64,000 nt of DNA from an uncultured Oscillibacter sp. (GTDB lineage Bacteria > Bacillota > Clostridia > Oscillospirales > Oscillospiraceae), in NCBI GenBank assembly GCA_910577405.1, contig CAJTMG010000017.1, positions 1 to 64,000 of the forward strand. Reading direction: 5' to 3'. The position numbers and the translations under genes are program-made. The notes under the pieces are model-generated. The model had not been told where the DNA came from, did no database searches, and saw only the letters and a program-made list of their open reading frames with translations. Positions 7,602 through 15,402 of this stretch are shown here, in pieces; the stretch's first letter is position 1, and each line of letters opens with the position of its first letter.

Positions 7602-8708
7602 ATGCTGTCAGTAGTGGAAGACCGCCGGAGACTGCACCGCGTCCCGGAGCTGGTGGACCAATTGCCGGAGACCTGCGCCTATGTCCGGGCTCGGCTGGAG
7701 CGCTTTGGCCTGCGGCCTTTCTCCCCCATCCCCGGAAGCGTGTGCGCCTTTCTGAACGCGGGAAAGCCTGAAACCGCCGCGTTCCGGGCCGATCTGGACG
7801 CGCTGCCGGTTACGGAGGACACGGGGTTGCCTTACGCGTCGGAGCATCCGGGGAAAATGCACGCCTGCGGTCACGACGGGCATACCGCCATGCTGCTGGG
7901 CCTTGCCGGGTACGCCGCCGGGCACAGAGACGAACTGCCCCGGAACGTCCTCTTTCTCTTTCAGCCCGCGGAAGAGACCGTAGGCGGCGCGAAACCCCTC
8001 TGCGAAAGCGGCGTGCTGAAAACGTACCATGTCACCCGGGTTTTCGGGCTGCACCTCTGGCCCGCATTGGAAGAAGGCGTGATCTTCTCCCGGCCTGGTC
8101 CCCTGATGGCCCGCTCCTGTGAAGTCACCGCCGCCGTTACGGGCAGAAGCGTCCATATCAGCCGCGCCGCACAGGGCCTGGACGCTCTCGCCGCTGTGAC
8201 CGAGTACCTGCGCCGGGTCCGGGAACGCGTCGACGCCCTGCCTCCGGAGGAGATCCGTACCCTGGGCTTTGGCAGGCTGGTCTCTGGGGAAGTCCGGAAC
8301 GCCGTGAGCGGAAAGAGCGTGCTGGAGGGAACCCTGCGGACTTACCAGGAGGAAACCCATCTGCACTGCCGGGAAATCCTGGAGGACACCGGGCGGGAAA
8401 TCGCGGAGGAAACCGGGTGTCAGGTCAGCGTCCATATCTCCGAAGGCTATCCCGCTATCTGGAATCAGGAGGATTTTTATCAGCAGCTCTGCACCGCCCT
8501 TGGCCCTGACGCGCCCCGGACATTGGACGCGCCCTCCCTGGCCTCGGAGGACTTCTCTTTTTATCAGAAGGAGGTCCCCGGCACGTTCTTTTTCCTGGGC
8601 CTGGGGGACGTGCCGGAGCTCCATGCCACAAATTTCCATTTCAACGACGAGGCCGTTCTTCCAAAGGGCTTGGAATTCCTGAAAAAGCTGCTGACTCTTC
8701 CGGCCTGA
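7602..8708 (+). CDS. M20-family amidohydrolase, probable N-acetyl-diaminopimelate deacetylase
   Basis: This 368-residue peptidase-M20D-type enzyme has the metal-binding block HACGHDGHTAML near residue 87, a QPAEE segment near residue 125 and SGEVRNAVSGKSVLEGT in the lid/dimerisation domain. The family removes acyl groups from amino acids. Because dapH and an aminotransferase of the acetylase branch flank it, the likely reaction is deacetylation of N-acetyl-LL-diaminopimelate. The start at 7602 follows a G-rich site by about seven bases and suits the promoter; an 18-residue upstream extension has no ribosome site. It has its own promoter and is divergent from dapA, so it is not under the lysine riboswitch. 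A hippurate- or indole-conjugate hydrolase role is the main alternative. Confidence 0.85.
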   Translation: MLSVVEDRRRLHRVPELVDQLPETCAYVRARLERFGLRPFSPIPGSVCAFLNAGKPETAAFRADLDALPVTEDTGLPYASEHPGKMHACGHDGHTAMLLGLAGYAAGHRDELPRNVLFLFQPAEETVGGAKPLCESGVLKTYHVTRVFGLHLWPALEEGVIFSRPGPLMARSCEVTAAVTGRSVHISRAAQGLDALAAVTEYLRRVRERVDALPPEEIRTLGFGRLVSGEVRNAVSGKSVLEGTLRTYQEETHLHCREILEDTGREIAEETGCQVSVHISEGYPAIWNQEDFYQQLCTALGPDAPRTLDAPSLASEDFSFYQKEVPGTFFFLGLGDVPELHATNFHFNDEAVLPKGLEFLKKLLTLPA

Positions 8709-8813
8709 GACTCCGTGAACCGGAACAGCTGCGCCGCGATGAGGAGATTACAGCAGGTCTCCGGGTCCGGCATACAGACGCTCTCATTCGCTGACGTATA
8801 CGACAGGCAAAAG

Positions 8814-8852
8814 AAAAACAGGACGCTGAATCAAAGGAAAGCGTCCTGTTTT
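8814..8852. terminator. bidirectional terminator
   Basis: AAAACAGGACGCT and AGCGTCCTGTTTT form a 13-bp perfect stem with A and T runs on both sides. It lies between the convergent deacetylase and aminotransferase genes. Confidence 0.9.
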
Positions 8853-8858
8853 CATATT

Positions 8859-9995
8859 TTAAAGGGTTTTAATGAACTTTTCGACACGGTCCAAGCCCTC
8901 TTTCAGGTCCGCGTCAGAGTAACAATAGCTGATACGCATAAAGCCCTCGGTGCCGAAGTACACGCCGGGAATCACGCCCACCAGACTTTCCCGAAGCATC
9001 TTCTCGCAGAAAGACAGGGAGTCCATGCCGTATTTCCGGATATCCACGAACGTATAGAAAGCCCCCTCCGGCTCCTGCACCGTCAGCCCCATTCCGGCCA
9101 GGCGCTGACAGACGTAATCCCGCCGCTTCCGGAAAATCTCCACCACGCCGCTGGTATCGCTTTCCAGGGCGACGACGCAGGCGGGCTGGACAAAGGCAGG
9201 CGCGGAAACCACGGAATACTGATGGAAAATCTGCATCCGGTCGCGAATGGGCGCGTCAGCAAGGCAGTAACCCAGCCGCCAGCCGGTCATGGCGTAGGGC
9301 TTGGAGAAACTCTGTATGACGATGATCCGGTCCCGCATATCCTGATATTCGGCAAAGCTGTGGTAGCTGTCCGTATAGACCAGGGTGCGGTAAACGTCGT
9401 CACAGAGCACAAAAATGGGCTTGTCCTTCAGGATTTCATGCACCGCGTCCAGGGTTTCCTCTGTGTAGATACAGCCGGTTGGATTGTTGGGGGAAGTCAG
9501 AACGATGGCCTTTGTCTTGGGTGTAATGGCGGCTTTCAGGGCTTCGGGATCGATCTGAAAGCGGTTGTTCTCCGTAGGAAGCGCAACAGGCACGCCCCGG
9601 CAGAGCTGAGTGATGGATTCGTAAAGACTGAACGCCGGGGTGGGAATGATGACCTCGTCGCCGGGATTCAGAATGGAGGACAGGGAAATAAAGAGGCTTT
9701 CCGTGGCGCCGATGGTCAGTATGATTTCATCCGGGGAGTAATGCAGACCGTGGGCCTTGGCTTCAAATTTCGAGATGGCCTCCAGCATATAGGGGTATCC
9801 GTTGCCGGGAGGATAGTGGGTATCGTTGGCGTCCAGGGCGGCTTTTGCGGCGTCCTTTACCGCTTCCGGCGTATTCAGATCCGGCTCGCCGATGGTCAGG
9901 GCACAGGCGCCGGGCGTATCCCGTACCAGAAAGGTAAAGCGCCGGATGCCGGACAGCTCTACCCCAAGAACCGCGCTGTTCAAGGTCAGTTCCAT
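8859..9995 (-). CDS. patA: PLP aminotransferase, probable N-acetyl-LL-diaminopimelate aminotransferase
   Basis: This 378-residue fold-type I aminotransferase carries the GEPDLNTPEAV block near residue 36, SPNNPTG near residue 169 and the PLP-binding Lys in SFSKPYAMTGWRLGY near residue 227. These are typical of class I/II aminotransferases of the PatA/AspB group. The location beside dapH and the deacetylase completes the acetylase branch, so the proposed job is glutamate-dependent amination of N-acetyl-2-amino-6-oxopimelate. AAGGAG precedes the ATG by 11 bases. Aspartate aminotransferase activity cannot be excluded from sequence. Confidence 0.85.
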   Translation of the reverse strand: MELTLNSAVLGVELSGIRRFTFLVRDTPGACALTIGEPDLNTPEAVKDAAKAALDANDTHYPPGNGYPYMLEAISKFEAKAHGLHYSPDEIILTIGATESLFISLSSILNPGDEVIIPTPAFSLYESITQLCRGVPVALPTENNRFQIDPEALKAAITPKTKAIVLTSPNNPTGCIYTEETLDAVHEILKDKPIFVLCDDVYRTLVYTDSYHSFAEYQDMRDRIIVIQSFSKPYAMTGWRLGYCLADAPIRDRMQIFHQYSVVSAPAFVQPACVVALESDTSGVVEIFRKRRDYVCQRLAGMGLTVQEPEGAFYTFVDIRKYGMDSLSFCEKMLRESLVGVIPGVYFGTEGFMRISYCYSDADLKEGLDRVEKFIKTL

Positions 9996-10073
9996 GAGTT
10001 TTCACGCTCCTTCTTTCGAATGCTTTCAGTATATGCGCCCTGACCCGCCTTGTCAACCGTCCTTTCTCTTTCC

Positions 10074-10133
10074 CTAGCGGTCGCTTGTCAGCCAGCAATC
10101 CTGATAAATCATGTCGTCAATGTCAAGACCCAT
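10074..10133 (-). CDS. possible 19-residue micropeptide
   Basis: A tiny reading frame, MGLDIDDMIYQDCWLTSDR, starts six bases after a perfect AAGGAGG ribosome site and stops before patA, 78 bp away in the same direction. It is acidic and contains one Cys and one Trp. I recognise no family. It could be a real micropeptide, a leader peptide for patA, or the remnant of a longer gene. Confidence 0.35.
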   Translation of the reverse strand: MGLDIDDMIYQDCWLTSDR

Positions 10134-10230
10134 GCAGCGCCTCCTTTATAAAACATTCTGTCTGCGGAACCTCTTTTTCGTCTGTCTGACAGTCTATGCA
10201 GCTTTCATCCTTCCTGTGCGCGTCCCAAAG

Positions 10231-10275
10231 CAAAAAACCGGCGGAAAACGGGAGGCCCCATTCTTCTGCCGGTTT
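10231..10275 (-). terminator. terminator of the class B sortase gene
   Basis: On the minus strand AAACCGGC pairs with GCCGGTTT and a run of six T follows. It lies about 85 bp beyond the sortase stop. Confidence 0.75.
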
Positions 10276-10361
10276 CGCTTTGCTGTTTTGGGAAATAGTT
10301 TGTTCAGTATACCGCATCCAATCATTTCAGGGCCTGTTATACGAGATGGAGAATCCAGCCC

Positions 10362-11189
10362 TTAACCCGCCGCTGCTTCATCCGGAAGTTCCTCTGTCAT
10401 TTGAGATACCGCCTGCGCCTCGTCGTTCCGGACCGCCTGTATAATCCAACGGGTTGCATGACCCCGGCCGGTACAGGTGGAGAGCGTCAGGATCTGGTCG
10501 TCCTTCTGGGGCGCAATGCCGGTACTGATAACCGAACGCCGGGCCGCGAAATCAAGGAACTGCTTCTGTAAGCCGCTCTGCTCCACGTCGCCGCGGTAGA
10601 CAATCTCCTGAACGCCCACTTCATAAGCCGCGAAAATGTCGTACTGATGCACCCCGTTTTTGTCCACCACATAGACCGCCGGATGGGACTTCCAATAGTC
10701 CGCGCTTCGGTAGGACCGCAGACAGCCGAACATGGAGCCATTCTTCATATTATGGCCGTAAAGCAAGGTATGGAAGTCCCCAAACTCCGGGTCGTTCTGC
10801 TTATCCATGAAGATCGCGCCTACAGAGCTGACATCCTTTTTCCAGGTATGATTCAGGTAATACTCGTTATTCTGTGCCTTGAGAATCGGGTAGGAAACCG
10901 CCGTGTTGGGAATCTCAACCCAGCCCACGACCTCCTGGTTGACCGACTGCAAAGCGCCCAGATCCAGCGCGCCAAGGGCTTCAAAGGGGTCGTACAGCGC
11001 TCCTTCCGGCTTTGCGTCCGGGCGGTCGGAATGGAGCTGGGCTGTAGGAATCCGAGCCGTCTCTCTGGCGTCGTCGTAATCCTGCGCGCCCTTCTGATAA
11101 TCCAGCAGCTTCCAGGCAACATAGCCGCTGCTCACCAGAAATACCGCCAGCAGCACCAACGTCAGCGCTTTCCGCAGTTTCGTTGACAC
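10362..11189 (-). CDS. class B sortase
   Basis: This 275-residue membrane-anchored transpeptidase has an N-terminal transmembrane segment (about residues 7-26) and the class B catalytic set: His in LLYGHNMKNGSMFG, Cys in LTLSTCTGRG and Arg in HATRWIIQA. I moved the start to GTG 11189, because GGGAGG lies eight bases upstream and a TTGATT/TATACT promoter lies inside the longer open frame that begins at 11252. Class B enzymes usually anchor one or a few dedicated proteins, but no obvious substrate with a sorting signal is adjacent. It is distinct from the two pilus sortases near 49-51 kb. Confidence 0.9.
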   Translation of the reverse strand: MSTKLRKALTLVLLAVFLVSSGYVAWKLLDYQKGAQDYDDARETARIPTAQLHSDRPDAKPEGALYDPFEALGALDLGALQSVNQEVVGWVEIPNTAVSYPILKAQNNEYYLNHTWKKDVSSVGAIFMDKQNDPEFGDFHTLLYGHNMKNGSMFGCLRSYRSADYWKSHPAVYVVDKNGVHQYDIFAAYEVGVQEIVYRGDVEQSGLQKQFLDFAARRSVISTGIAPQKDDQILTLSTCTGRGHATRWIIQAVRNDEAQAVSQMTEELPDEAAAG

Positions 11190-11223
11190 CTCGTCCGCCT
11201 CCCTTAACTTGACTTTGCTCTCC

Positions 11224-11252
11224 AGTATACGCCATTCCTGCCGTGAAATCAA
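11224..11252 (-). promoter_or_regulatory. promoter of the class B sortase gene
   Basis: TTGATT (11247-11252) and TATACT (11224-11229) on the minus strand are 17 bases apart and precede the GTG start by about 35 bp. Confidence 0.7.
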
Positions 11253-11941
11253 CCGGCGTCAGAAAATTCCTTCCGTTTCCCTCCGCCTCTTCTCTTTCCG
11301 CGGCTTTCCGGCTTTTCCTGTAAAAAACTTACATATTCCACAAAAATCCCCTTTTGATGATTACTCAGGAAATTTTTTCCTTTTTTCAACCCGTTTTGAT
11401 TCCATGTCTGCATAAACTCGAAGATTTGTTCTTGAAGCCTTGTCGAAAACTGTCATTTTTCGGTGGGAAACGCAGGCTGTCCAGAAAAAATTCCAAATGA
11501 AAACATAGAATTTTTATATTTCTACATTTTTATGTAAACAAAATAGCACTTTTTCAAATTTCATGAAACTTCATTACAGGGTTTTGCAAAAAATAGCAGA
11601 ACTTTTCTAATTGCGCTTTGCTCTAAGGAAAAAGCATTGTGGAAAACCCTGTGGATAATGTGAATAACTCCTTGTAAACATTTTTTACGATATATTTTAT
11701 GTAAACAAGTATTGATTCCTTTCTTATCCAGTTCAAAGGACAAAAGAAATGCAGCAGCGGCTGTCCGAAGACAGGGAATGCCCGTGATATCGTTTCCTGT
11801 CCCCCCGCCTCTGTTTTGACGGCCTCCGGGATTCTATGCAAAATACCCAAAGAAAAACGAAGGATTTCCTGCAATAATACAGAAAGTATTCTTCTTTTCG
11901 CCCATATTTGCAGTTTTACACGCCCTTGAGATCTTTCTGCC
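11253..11941. other. AT-rich gene-free region between divergent genes
   Basis: About 690 bp without a credible gene separates a leftward sortase from a rightward marR. It is far more AT-rich than its surroundings and holds three DnaA-box-like sequences, two copies of TTTTATGTAAACAA (near 11528 and 11695) and a TGTAA-N5-TTACA palindrome near 11320. An open frame of about 115 codons on the minus strand (11623-11970) has no ribosome site or recognisable sequence. Confidence 0.6.
11638..11667 (-). promoter_or_regulatory. cluster of three DnaA-box-like sequences
   Basis: On the minus strand TTATCCACA (11650-11658, perfect consensus), TTATTCACA (11659-11667, one mismatch) and TTTTCCACA (11638-11646, one mismatch) occur in the same orientation within 30 bp. 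This may be a DnaA-binding site such as an origin element, a DnaA-titration site or a regulatory site. dnaA and dnaN are not in the window. Confidence 0.5.
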
Positions 11942-11970
11942 TTGACAAGGGAAAGAGATTGTGCTATCAT
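11942..11970 (+). promoter_or_regulatory. promoter of marR-MATE operon
   Basis: A perfect TTGACA (11942-11947) is followed after 17 bases by TATCAT (11965-11970). A palindrome overlaps its downstream edge. Confidence 0.85.
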
Positions 11971-11986
11971 ACAAAAAGTTTTGTAT
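11969..11986. promoter_or_regulatory. probable MarR operator
   Basis: ATACAAAA-AG-TTTTGTAT is a perfect 8+8 inverted repeat covering the end of the -10 box and the transcription start. This is the usual place for an autorepressing MarR protein. Confidence 0.75.
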
Positions 11987-12027
11987 AGAACAGTTTTGAA
12001 ATAAACTTTTTCCGGAAGGGAGCGGTC

Positions 12028-12474
12028 ATGACTACCATCACAAGGCTGACGAGATTTTTACAGAGCTTCCGGCGCTTTTATACAGGGCGTTTTGCGGGAC
12101 TGGCGGCGCGGTCGGGACTGTCCATGCGTGAAATCGACGTGCTGCTGTTTTTGGCAAACCATCCGGGACAGGACACGGCGCGGGACGCGGTAGAACTGCG
12201 CGGGCTGTCGAAATCCCAGGTGTCCCAGGCGGTGGAGGTCCTGACCCGGGGAGGATTCCTGGAACGGCGCCCGGACAGCAGGGACCGCCGGGTGGTGCAT
12301 CTGGCGGTCACGGACGCAGGCGGGCCCCTGGCCAAGGAGGCGCAGGTCATTCAGTCGGACTGCGGCGGCGCGCTGCTGGAGGCCCTGACGGAGGAAGAGG
12401 CGGTGTGCTTCTGGCGGCTTCTGGAGAAATTGATGGAGCGGGCCGAGAGTTTGACAAAGGAGGCTGCGGAATGA
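12028..12474 (+). CDS. MarR-family transcriptional regulator
   Basis: This 148-residue winged-helix protein has the MarR arrangement. An N-terminal dimerisation helix is followed by the recognition region GLSKSQVSQAVEVLTRGGFLERRPDSRDRRVVHLAVTD (about residues 60-98), which includes the wing DSRDRR, and a C-terminal helix. A GGAAGGGAG site precedes the ATG. The stop overlaps the start of a MATE efflux gene by four bases, so both are translated together. A palindrome over its own promoter indicates autorepression released by a small molecule that is probably exported by the pump. The ligand is unknown. Confidence 0.92.
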   Translation: MTTITRLTRFLQSFRRFYTGRFAGLAARSGLSMREIDVLLFLANHPGQDTARDAVELRGLSKSQVSQAVEVLTRGGFLERRPDSRDRRVVHLAVTDAGGPLAKEAQVIQSDCGGALLEALTEEEAVCFWRLLEKLMERAESLTKEAAE

Positions 12475-13862
12475 AACGGCAGGAGATTGATTTAGGCGGC
12501 GGCAGGGTTGGAAGGCTCCTGTTTGACTTGGCGCTGCCCACCATCGTTTCCCAGGTGGTGAATATGCTTTACAATCTGGTGGACCGTATTTACATTGGCC
12601 ATATGAAGCCGGTGGACACGGTGGGCGCGCTGGCTTTGACGGGCGTTGGCGTGTGTCTTCCAATCATTATGGTAGCGTCGGCCTTTTCCGCTTTGATCGG
12701 CATGGGCGGCGCACCGAGGGCTTCCATCGAGGAGGGTCAGGGGAATCTGGAAGGCGCGCAGAAAATCATGGGCAACAGCTTCAGTATTCTGCTTATGATT
12801 GCCGCTGTGCTGACGGTCGTCCTACAGCTTTTCGCGGAGCCCCTTTTGCTGACCTTTGGGGCGAGCGAGAATACCATCGGATATGCCATGGATTATATGC
12901 GGATCTATTCCTTTGGCACCGTTTTCGTCCTCCTGACCCTGGGTATGAACGCCTATATCACGGCTCAGGGCTTTACCACCGTCAGTATGAAAACGGTGCT
13001 GATCGGCGCGGGGCTGAATATGGTCCTGGACCCCATCCTGATTTTCGGACTGCATATGGGCGTAAAGGGCGCGGCGCTGGCTACCATCTGCTCCCAGGCG
13101 GTGTCCATGCTCTGGGTACTGCGGTTCCTTCTGGGGAAGCAGACCAAATGGCGCTTGCGGAAATCGGATATGAAGCTGGTCCCCAGCGTGTTCCTGCCGA
13201 GCCTGGCTCTGGGGCTTTCGCCGTTTATCATGCAGTCCACGGAGAGCCTGCTGGCGGTTTGCTTCAACTCCTCCCTGCTGAAATATGGCGGGGATATAGC
13301 CGTGGGCGCTATGACGGTCCTTTCCAGCATTATGCAGTTTGCCATGATGCCCCTGCAAGGCCTGACCCAGGGGGCACAGCCGATTATCAGCTATAATTAC
13401 GGCGCGCAGAATGCCTCCCGGGTCCGGACCGCCTTCCGATGCCTGCTGCGGGCCAGTCTGGTTTACTCCGCCGTTCTCTGGGCCTCGGTGATGCTCTTCC
13501 CGCAGGTCTTTGTCAGCCTCTTCAACAACGACCCCGGTCTTGTGGGCTACGCGGTCTGGGCGGTCCGTATCTATATGTCCGCGGCGGTCCTTTTTGGCAT
13601 TCAGCTTCCCTGCCAGATGACCTTCGTGGCCCTGGGCAATGCAAAGGCGTCTTTGTTTCTGGCGGTCCTGCGGAAAATTATTCTGCTGATTCCCCTGATC
13701 TTTATTCTGCCCAATTTCTTCGCCGACAAAGCCTTCGCGGTCTTTCTGGCGGAACCCGCGGCGGACGTTCTGGCCGTGGCTGCAACTGCCGTACTGTTTG
13801 CGGTGCAGTTCCGCCGGAGCATGACCGCCCTGGACTCCGGCGGGCCTCGGAAAGCCTCCTGA
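12471..13862 (+). CDS. MATE-family multidrug efflux transporter
   Basis: This 463-residue protein has the two-fold repeat of the multidrug and toxic compound extrusion family, with about twelve membrane segments. LALPTIVSQVVNMLYNLVDRIYIG near the N-terminus and GAQPIISYNYGAQN near residue 300 are typical of the DinF/NorM-like MATE group in Clostridia. The ATG lies in the ATGA overlap with marR, which favours translational coupling; the in-frame upstream extension inside marR was rejected. Export of cationic drugs or metabolites coupled to Na+ or H+ is the family role. A strong terminator follows. Confidence 0.92.
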   Translation: MKRQEIDLGGGRVGRLLFDLALPTIVSQVVNMLYNLVDRIYIGHMKPVDTVGALALTGVGVCLPIIMVASAFSALIGMGGAPRASIEEGQGNLEGAQKIMGNSFSILLMIAAVLTVVLQLFAEPLLLTFGASENTIGYAMDYMRIYSFGTVFVLLTLGMNAYITAQGFTTVSMKTVLIGAGLNMVLDPILIFGLHMGVKGAALATICSQAVSMLWVLRFLLGKQTKWRLRKSDMKLVPSVFLPSLALGLSPFIMQSTESLLAVCFNSSLLKYGGDIAVGAMTVLSSIMQFAMMPLQGLTQGAQPIISYNYGAQNASRVRTAFRCLLRASLVYSAVLWASVMLFPQVFVSLFNNDPGLVGYAVWAVRIYMSAAVLFGIQLPCQMTFVALGNAKASLFLAVLRKIILLIPLIFILPNFFADKAFAVFLAEPAADVLAVAATAVLFAVQFRRSMTALDSGGPRKAS

Positions 13863-13887
13863 AACCTTGAACCCGCAGCCTCCTGAA

Positions 13888-13927
13888 CCCCCGACGCCTC
13901 CGATGGACCTTCCGTCGGGGGCTTTTT
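13888..13927 (+). terminator. terminator of marR-MATE operon
   Basis: CCCCCGACG and CGTCGGGGG form a nine-base perfect stem followed by CTTTTT. Confidence 0.9.
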
Positions 13928-14055
13928 GCATAGATGGCAGGAAAGCAATCCCCAATATCTGAAAATTCGTGGGTTTCAACAAGGATTTTCTGCCGTGATT
14001 GTGCTAAACTACAGAAAACAAAATGGAATGGTCAAAAAAATTGTTTGAAAACCGC

Positions 14056-14084
14056 TTGCAATCTGGTGAAGAATCGTGTAATAT
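14056..14084 (+). promoter_or_regulatory. promoter of the hemolysin III gene with flanking inverted repeat
   Basis: TTGCAA (14056-14061) and TAATAT (14079-14084) are 17 bases apart. The eight-base arms AATCTGGT (14060-14067) and ACCAGATT (14095-14102) flank the -10 region, which suggests a binding site for an unidentified regulator. Confidence 0.65.
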
Positions 14085-14142
14085 AGTATTGTAAACCAGA
14101 TTATGTGATAACGGCAGAATAGCCGGGAAAGGGAGCGTTGTT

Positions 14143-14847
14143 ATGGAGGCGGCTTTGACAAGACGGGAATTACAGCAGGCGCGGCTGAGGGCGGTACGCC
14201 GTGCAAAGGTGCAGGCAAGAAATGAACCGCCCCGTTTGACAGCGGCGGAAGAGGGCATCAACGCGGGAAGCCACGGCGCGGGGGCATTGCTGGCGGCGGC
14301 GGCCCTGTGTCTGCTGCTGTTGAAATCCCATACGCCTATGGAGGTTCTGGCGTCCTGCGTGTACGGCGTGAGCATGGTTTTGATGATGCTGATGAGCGGC
14401 GTTTACCATGCCATGCCTACAGGGTCCAGAGCGAAACGGGTCTGCCGGCGTTTTGATTACACGTCCATCTATCTGCTGATCGGCGGGACCTTTGCGCCGG
14501 TGCTGCTGCTGTATCTGGGCGGCACGGCGGGTATCGCGATGTTCTGCGTCCAATGGCTGGTGATTCTGGCCGGAGTATCCGTAGTGGCCCTCTTCGGACC
14601 CGGACGCTGGCCCGCTCTGCATTTCACCCTCTATTTCCTGATCGGCTGGAGCGGTCTGGTGTTCCTTCCCGGGATGCTTCGGAACGCGCCTGTGCTCCTG
14701 GCTTATATCTTTGCCGGAGGGCTTCTGTATACCCTGGGCATGATTCCCTTCGTCCTGAAAAAGAAATACAGCCATTGTGTCTGGCATATGTTCGTCCTGG
14801 CAGCGGCGGCGCTCCATTGGGCCGGCATCTATACGCAGCTGTATTGA
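14143..14847 (+). CDS. hemolysin III / PAQR-family membrane protein
   Basis: This 234-residue integral membrane protein has seven predicted hydrophobic segments from about residue 45 on, after a basic cytoplasmic N-terminus. The family motifs are visible: an early SHGAG, the SGVYHAM motif near residue 85, FDYTSIYLLIGGTFAPV near residue 105 and HCVWHMFVLAAAALHW near the C-terminus. The His and Asp residues form the conserved putative metal site of the PAQR/TrhA superfamily. Members have been linked to membrane fluidity and lipid homeostasis; the haemolysin name is historical. It stands alone with its own promoter and terminator. Confidence 0.9.
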   Translation: MEAALTRRELQQARLRAVRRAKVQARNEPPRLTAAEEGINAGSHGAGALLAAAALCLLLLKSHTPMEVLASCVYGVSMVLMMLMSGVYHAMPTGSRAKRVCRRFDYTSIYLLIGGTFAPVLLLYLGGTAGIAMFCVQWLVILAGVSVVALFGPGRWPALHFTLYFLIGWSGLVFLPGMLRNAPVLLAYIFAGGLLYTLGMIPFVLKKKYSHCVWHMFVLAAAALHWAGIYTQLY

Positions 14848-14880
14848 CGGAATCGGTTTTTCGCGTAATCCAAAAACAAA

Positions 14881-14926
14881 AAGCAAGGCCATAGACGGAA
14901 GAATCGTCCGCGGCCTTGCTTTTTTA
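14881..14926. terminator. bidirectional terminator
   Basis: AAGCAAGGCC pairs with GGCCTTGCTT, followed by TTTTT on the plus strand and flanked by A-rich sequence on the other side. It serves the hemolysin III gene and the convergent ribbon-helix-helix gene. Confidence 0.85.
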
Positions 14927-15109
14927 CATCTCCTGGAGGTCTTTCAGTGTAATTGTTCCGTGTTCCTTCTCGAATTCCTGAATGCGCAGGCGTATCATAT
15001 GTTCCAATTCACCTGTTTTTGTGCGGGACTCGTATCTTGCAATGAATTCGAGTTTATCCAACAGCTCTTGTGGAACACGTAAAGTAAAGCGTGGATAGTC
15101 TCCTTTCAT
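14924..15109 (-). CDS. ribbon-helix-helix (Arc/CopG-like) DNA-binding protein
   Basis: This 61-residue protein has the MetJ/Arc pattern: an N-terminal strand (PRFTLRVP), then helix A (QELLDKLEFIARYESRTK) and helix B (TGELEHMIRLRIQEFEKEHG). The ATG at 15109 has AAGGAGG eight bases upstream; the longer frame adds a Cys-rich, non-conserved extension. It is divergent from a 55-residue small protein, and GACGYATGA-type half-sites lie between the two. This suggests that it autoregulates and controls that neighbour. RHH proteins also serve as antitoxins, but no recognisable toxin is encoded beside it. Confidence 0.8.
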   Translation of the reverse strand: MKGDYPRFTLRVPQELLDKLEFIARYESRTKTGELEHMIRLRIQEFEKEHGTITLKDLQEM

Positions 15110-15136
15110 TTTATTTCCCTCCTTTTTGACGCATGA

Positions 15137-15165
15137 TTGACAACATAATAACGCCGTGGTAAAAT
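15137..15165 (+). promoter_or_regulatory. promoter of the 55-residue small protein
   Basis: TTGACA (15137-15142) and TAAAAT (15160-15165) are separated by 17 bases on the plus strand. Confidence 0.75.
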
Positions 15166-15180
15166 AATACACATAATTGA

Positions 15181-15204
15181 CGTATGACAGACAAATATCA
15201 TACG
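15181..15204. promoter_or_regulatory. inverted-repeat operator candidate
   Basis: CGTATGA and TCATACG are seven-base perfect arms separated by ten bases. A related GACGCATGA copy lies at about 15129-15137, overlapping the -35 box. Such repeated half-sites are typical of RHH binding sites. Confidence 0.6.
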
Positions 15205-15221
15205 CTTAAAAGGAGGAAATT

Positions 15222-15389
15222 ATGACTGTACTGGAAACTTACAAAAAAATGTACGCCATCACCTGCGCCGCGCTGTCAGACGGAATCGATCTGCTGAACG
15301 AGGGTAAGCTTGAGGAGCTGAAAAAGCTTATGGAGACGGCCCTGGACGACGCGGAATACCTTTATTACGGTACGATTGAAGACGATTAA
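15222..15389 (+). CDS. 55-residue acidic small protein of unknown function
   Basis: A short reading frame begins MTVLETYKKMYAITCAAL and ends YYGTIEDD. It follows a strong AAAAGGAGG ribosome site, has a TTGACA/TAAAAT promoter and is closed by a rho-independent terminator, so it is almost certainly a real gene. The protein is acidic and predicted mostly helical, with NEGKLEELKKLMETALDDAE likely forming an amphipathic helix. I recognise no family. The divergent ribbon-helix-helix gene and the operator-like repeats between them suggest a two-gene regulatory unit. Confidence 0.8.
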   Translation: MTVLETYKKMYAITCAALSDGIDLLNEGKLEELKKLMETALDDAEYLYYGTIEDD

Positions 15390-15402
15390 GAACGGCAGAA
15401 AT

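Noticed and set aside
8715..10043. A 442-codon open frame opposite the aminotransferase
   Set aside because: It is antisense to a well-supported PLP enzyme and runs through a bidirectional terminator.
10123..10317. A 64-codon frame on the minus strand between sortase B and patA
   Set aside because: It runs through the sortase terminator stem and lacks a ribosome site.
11623..11970. A 115-codon frame on the minus strand in the AT-rich gap
   Set aside because: It has no ribosome site, spans the DnaA boxes and the marR promoter, and shows no recognisable sequence.
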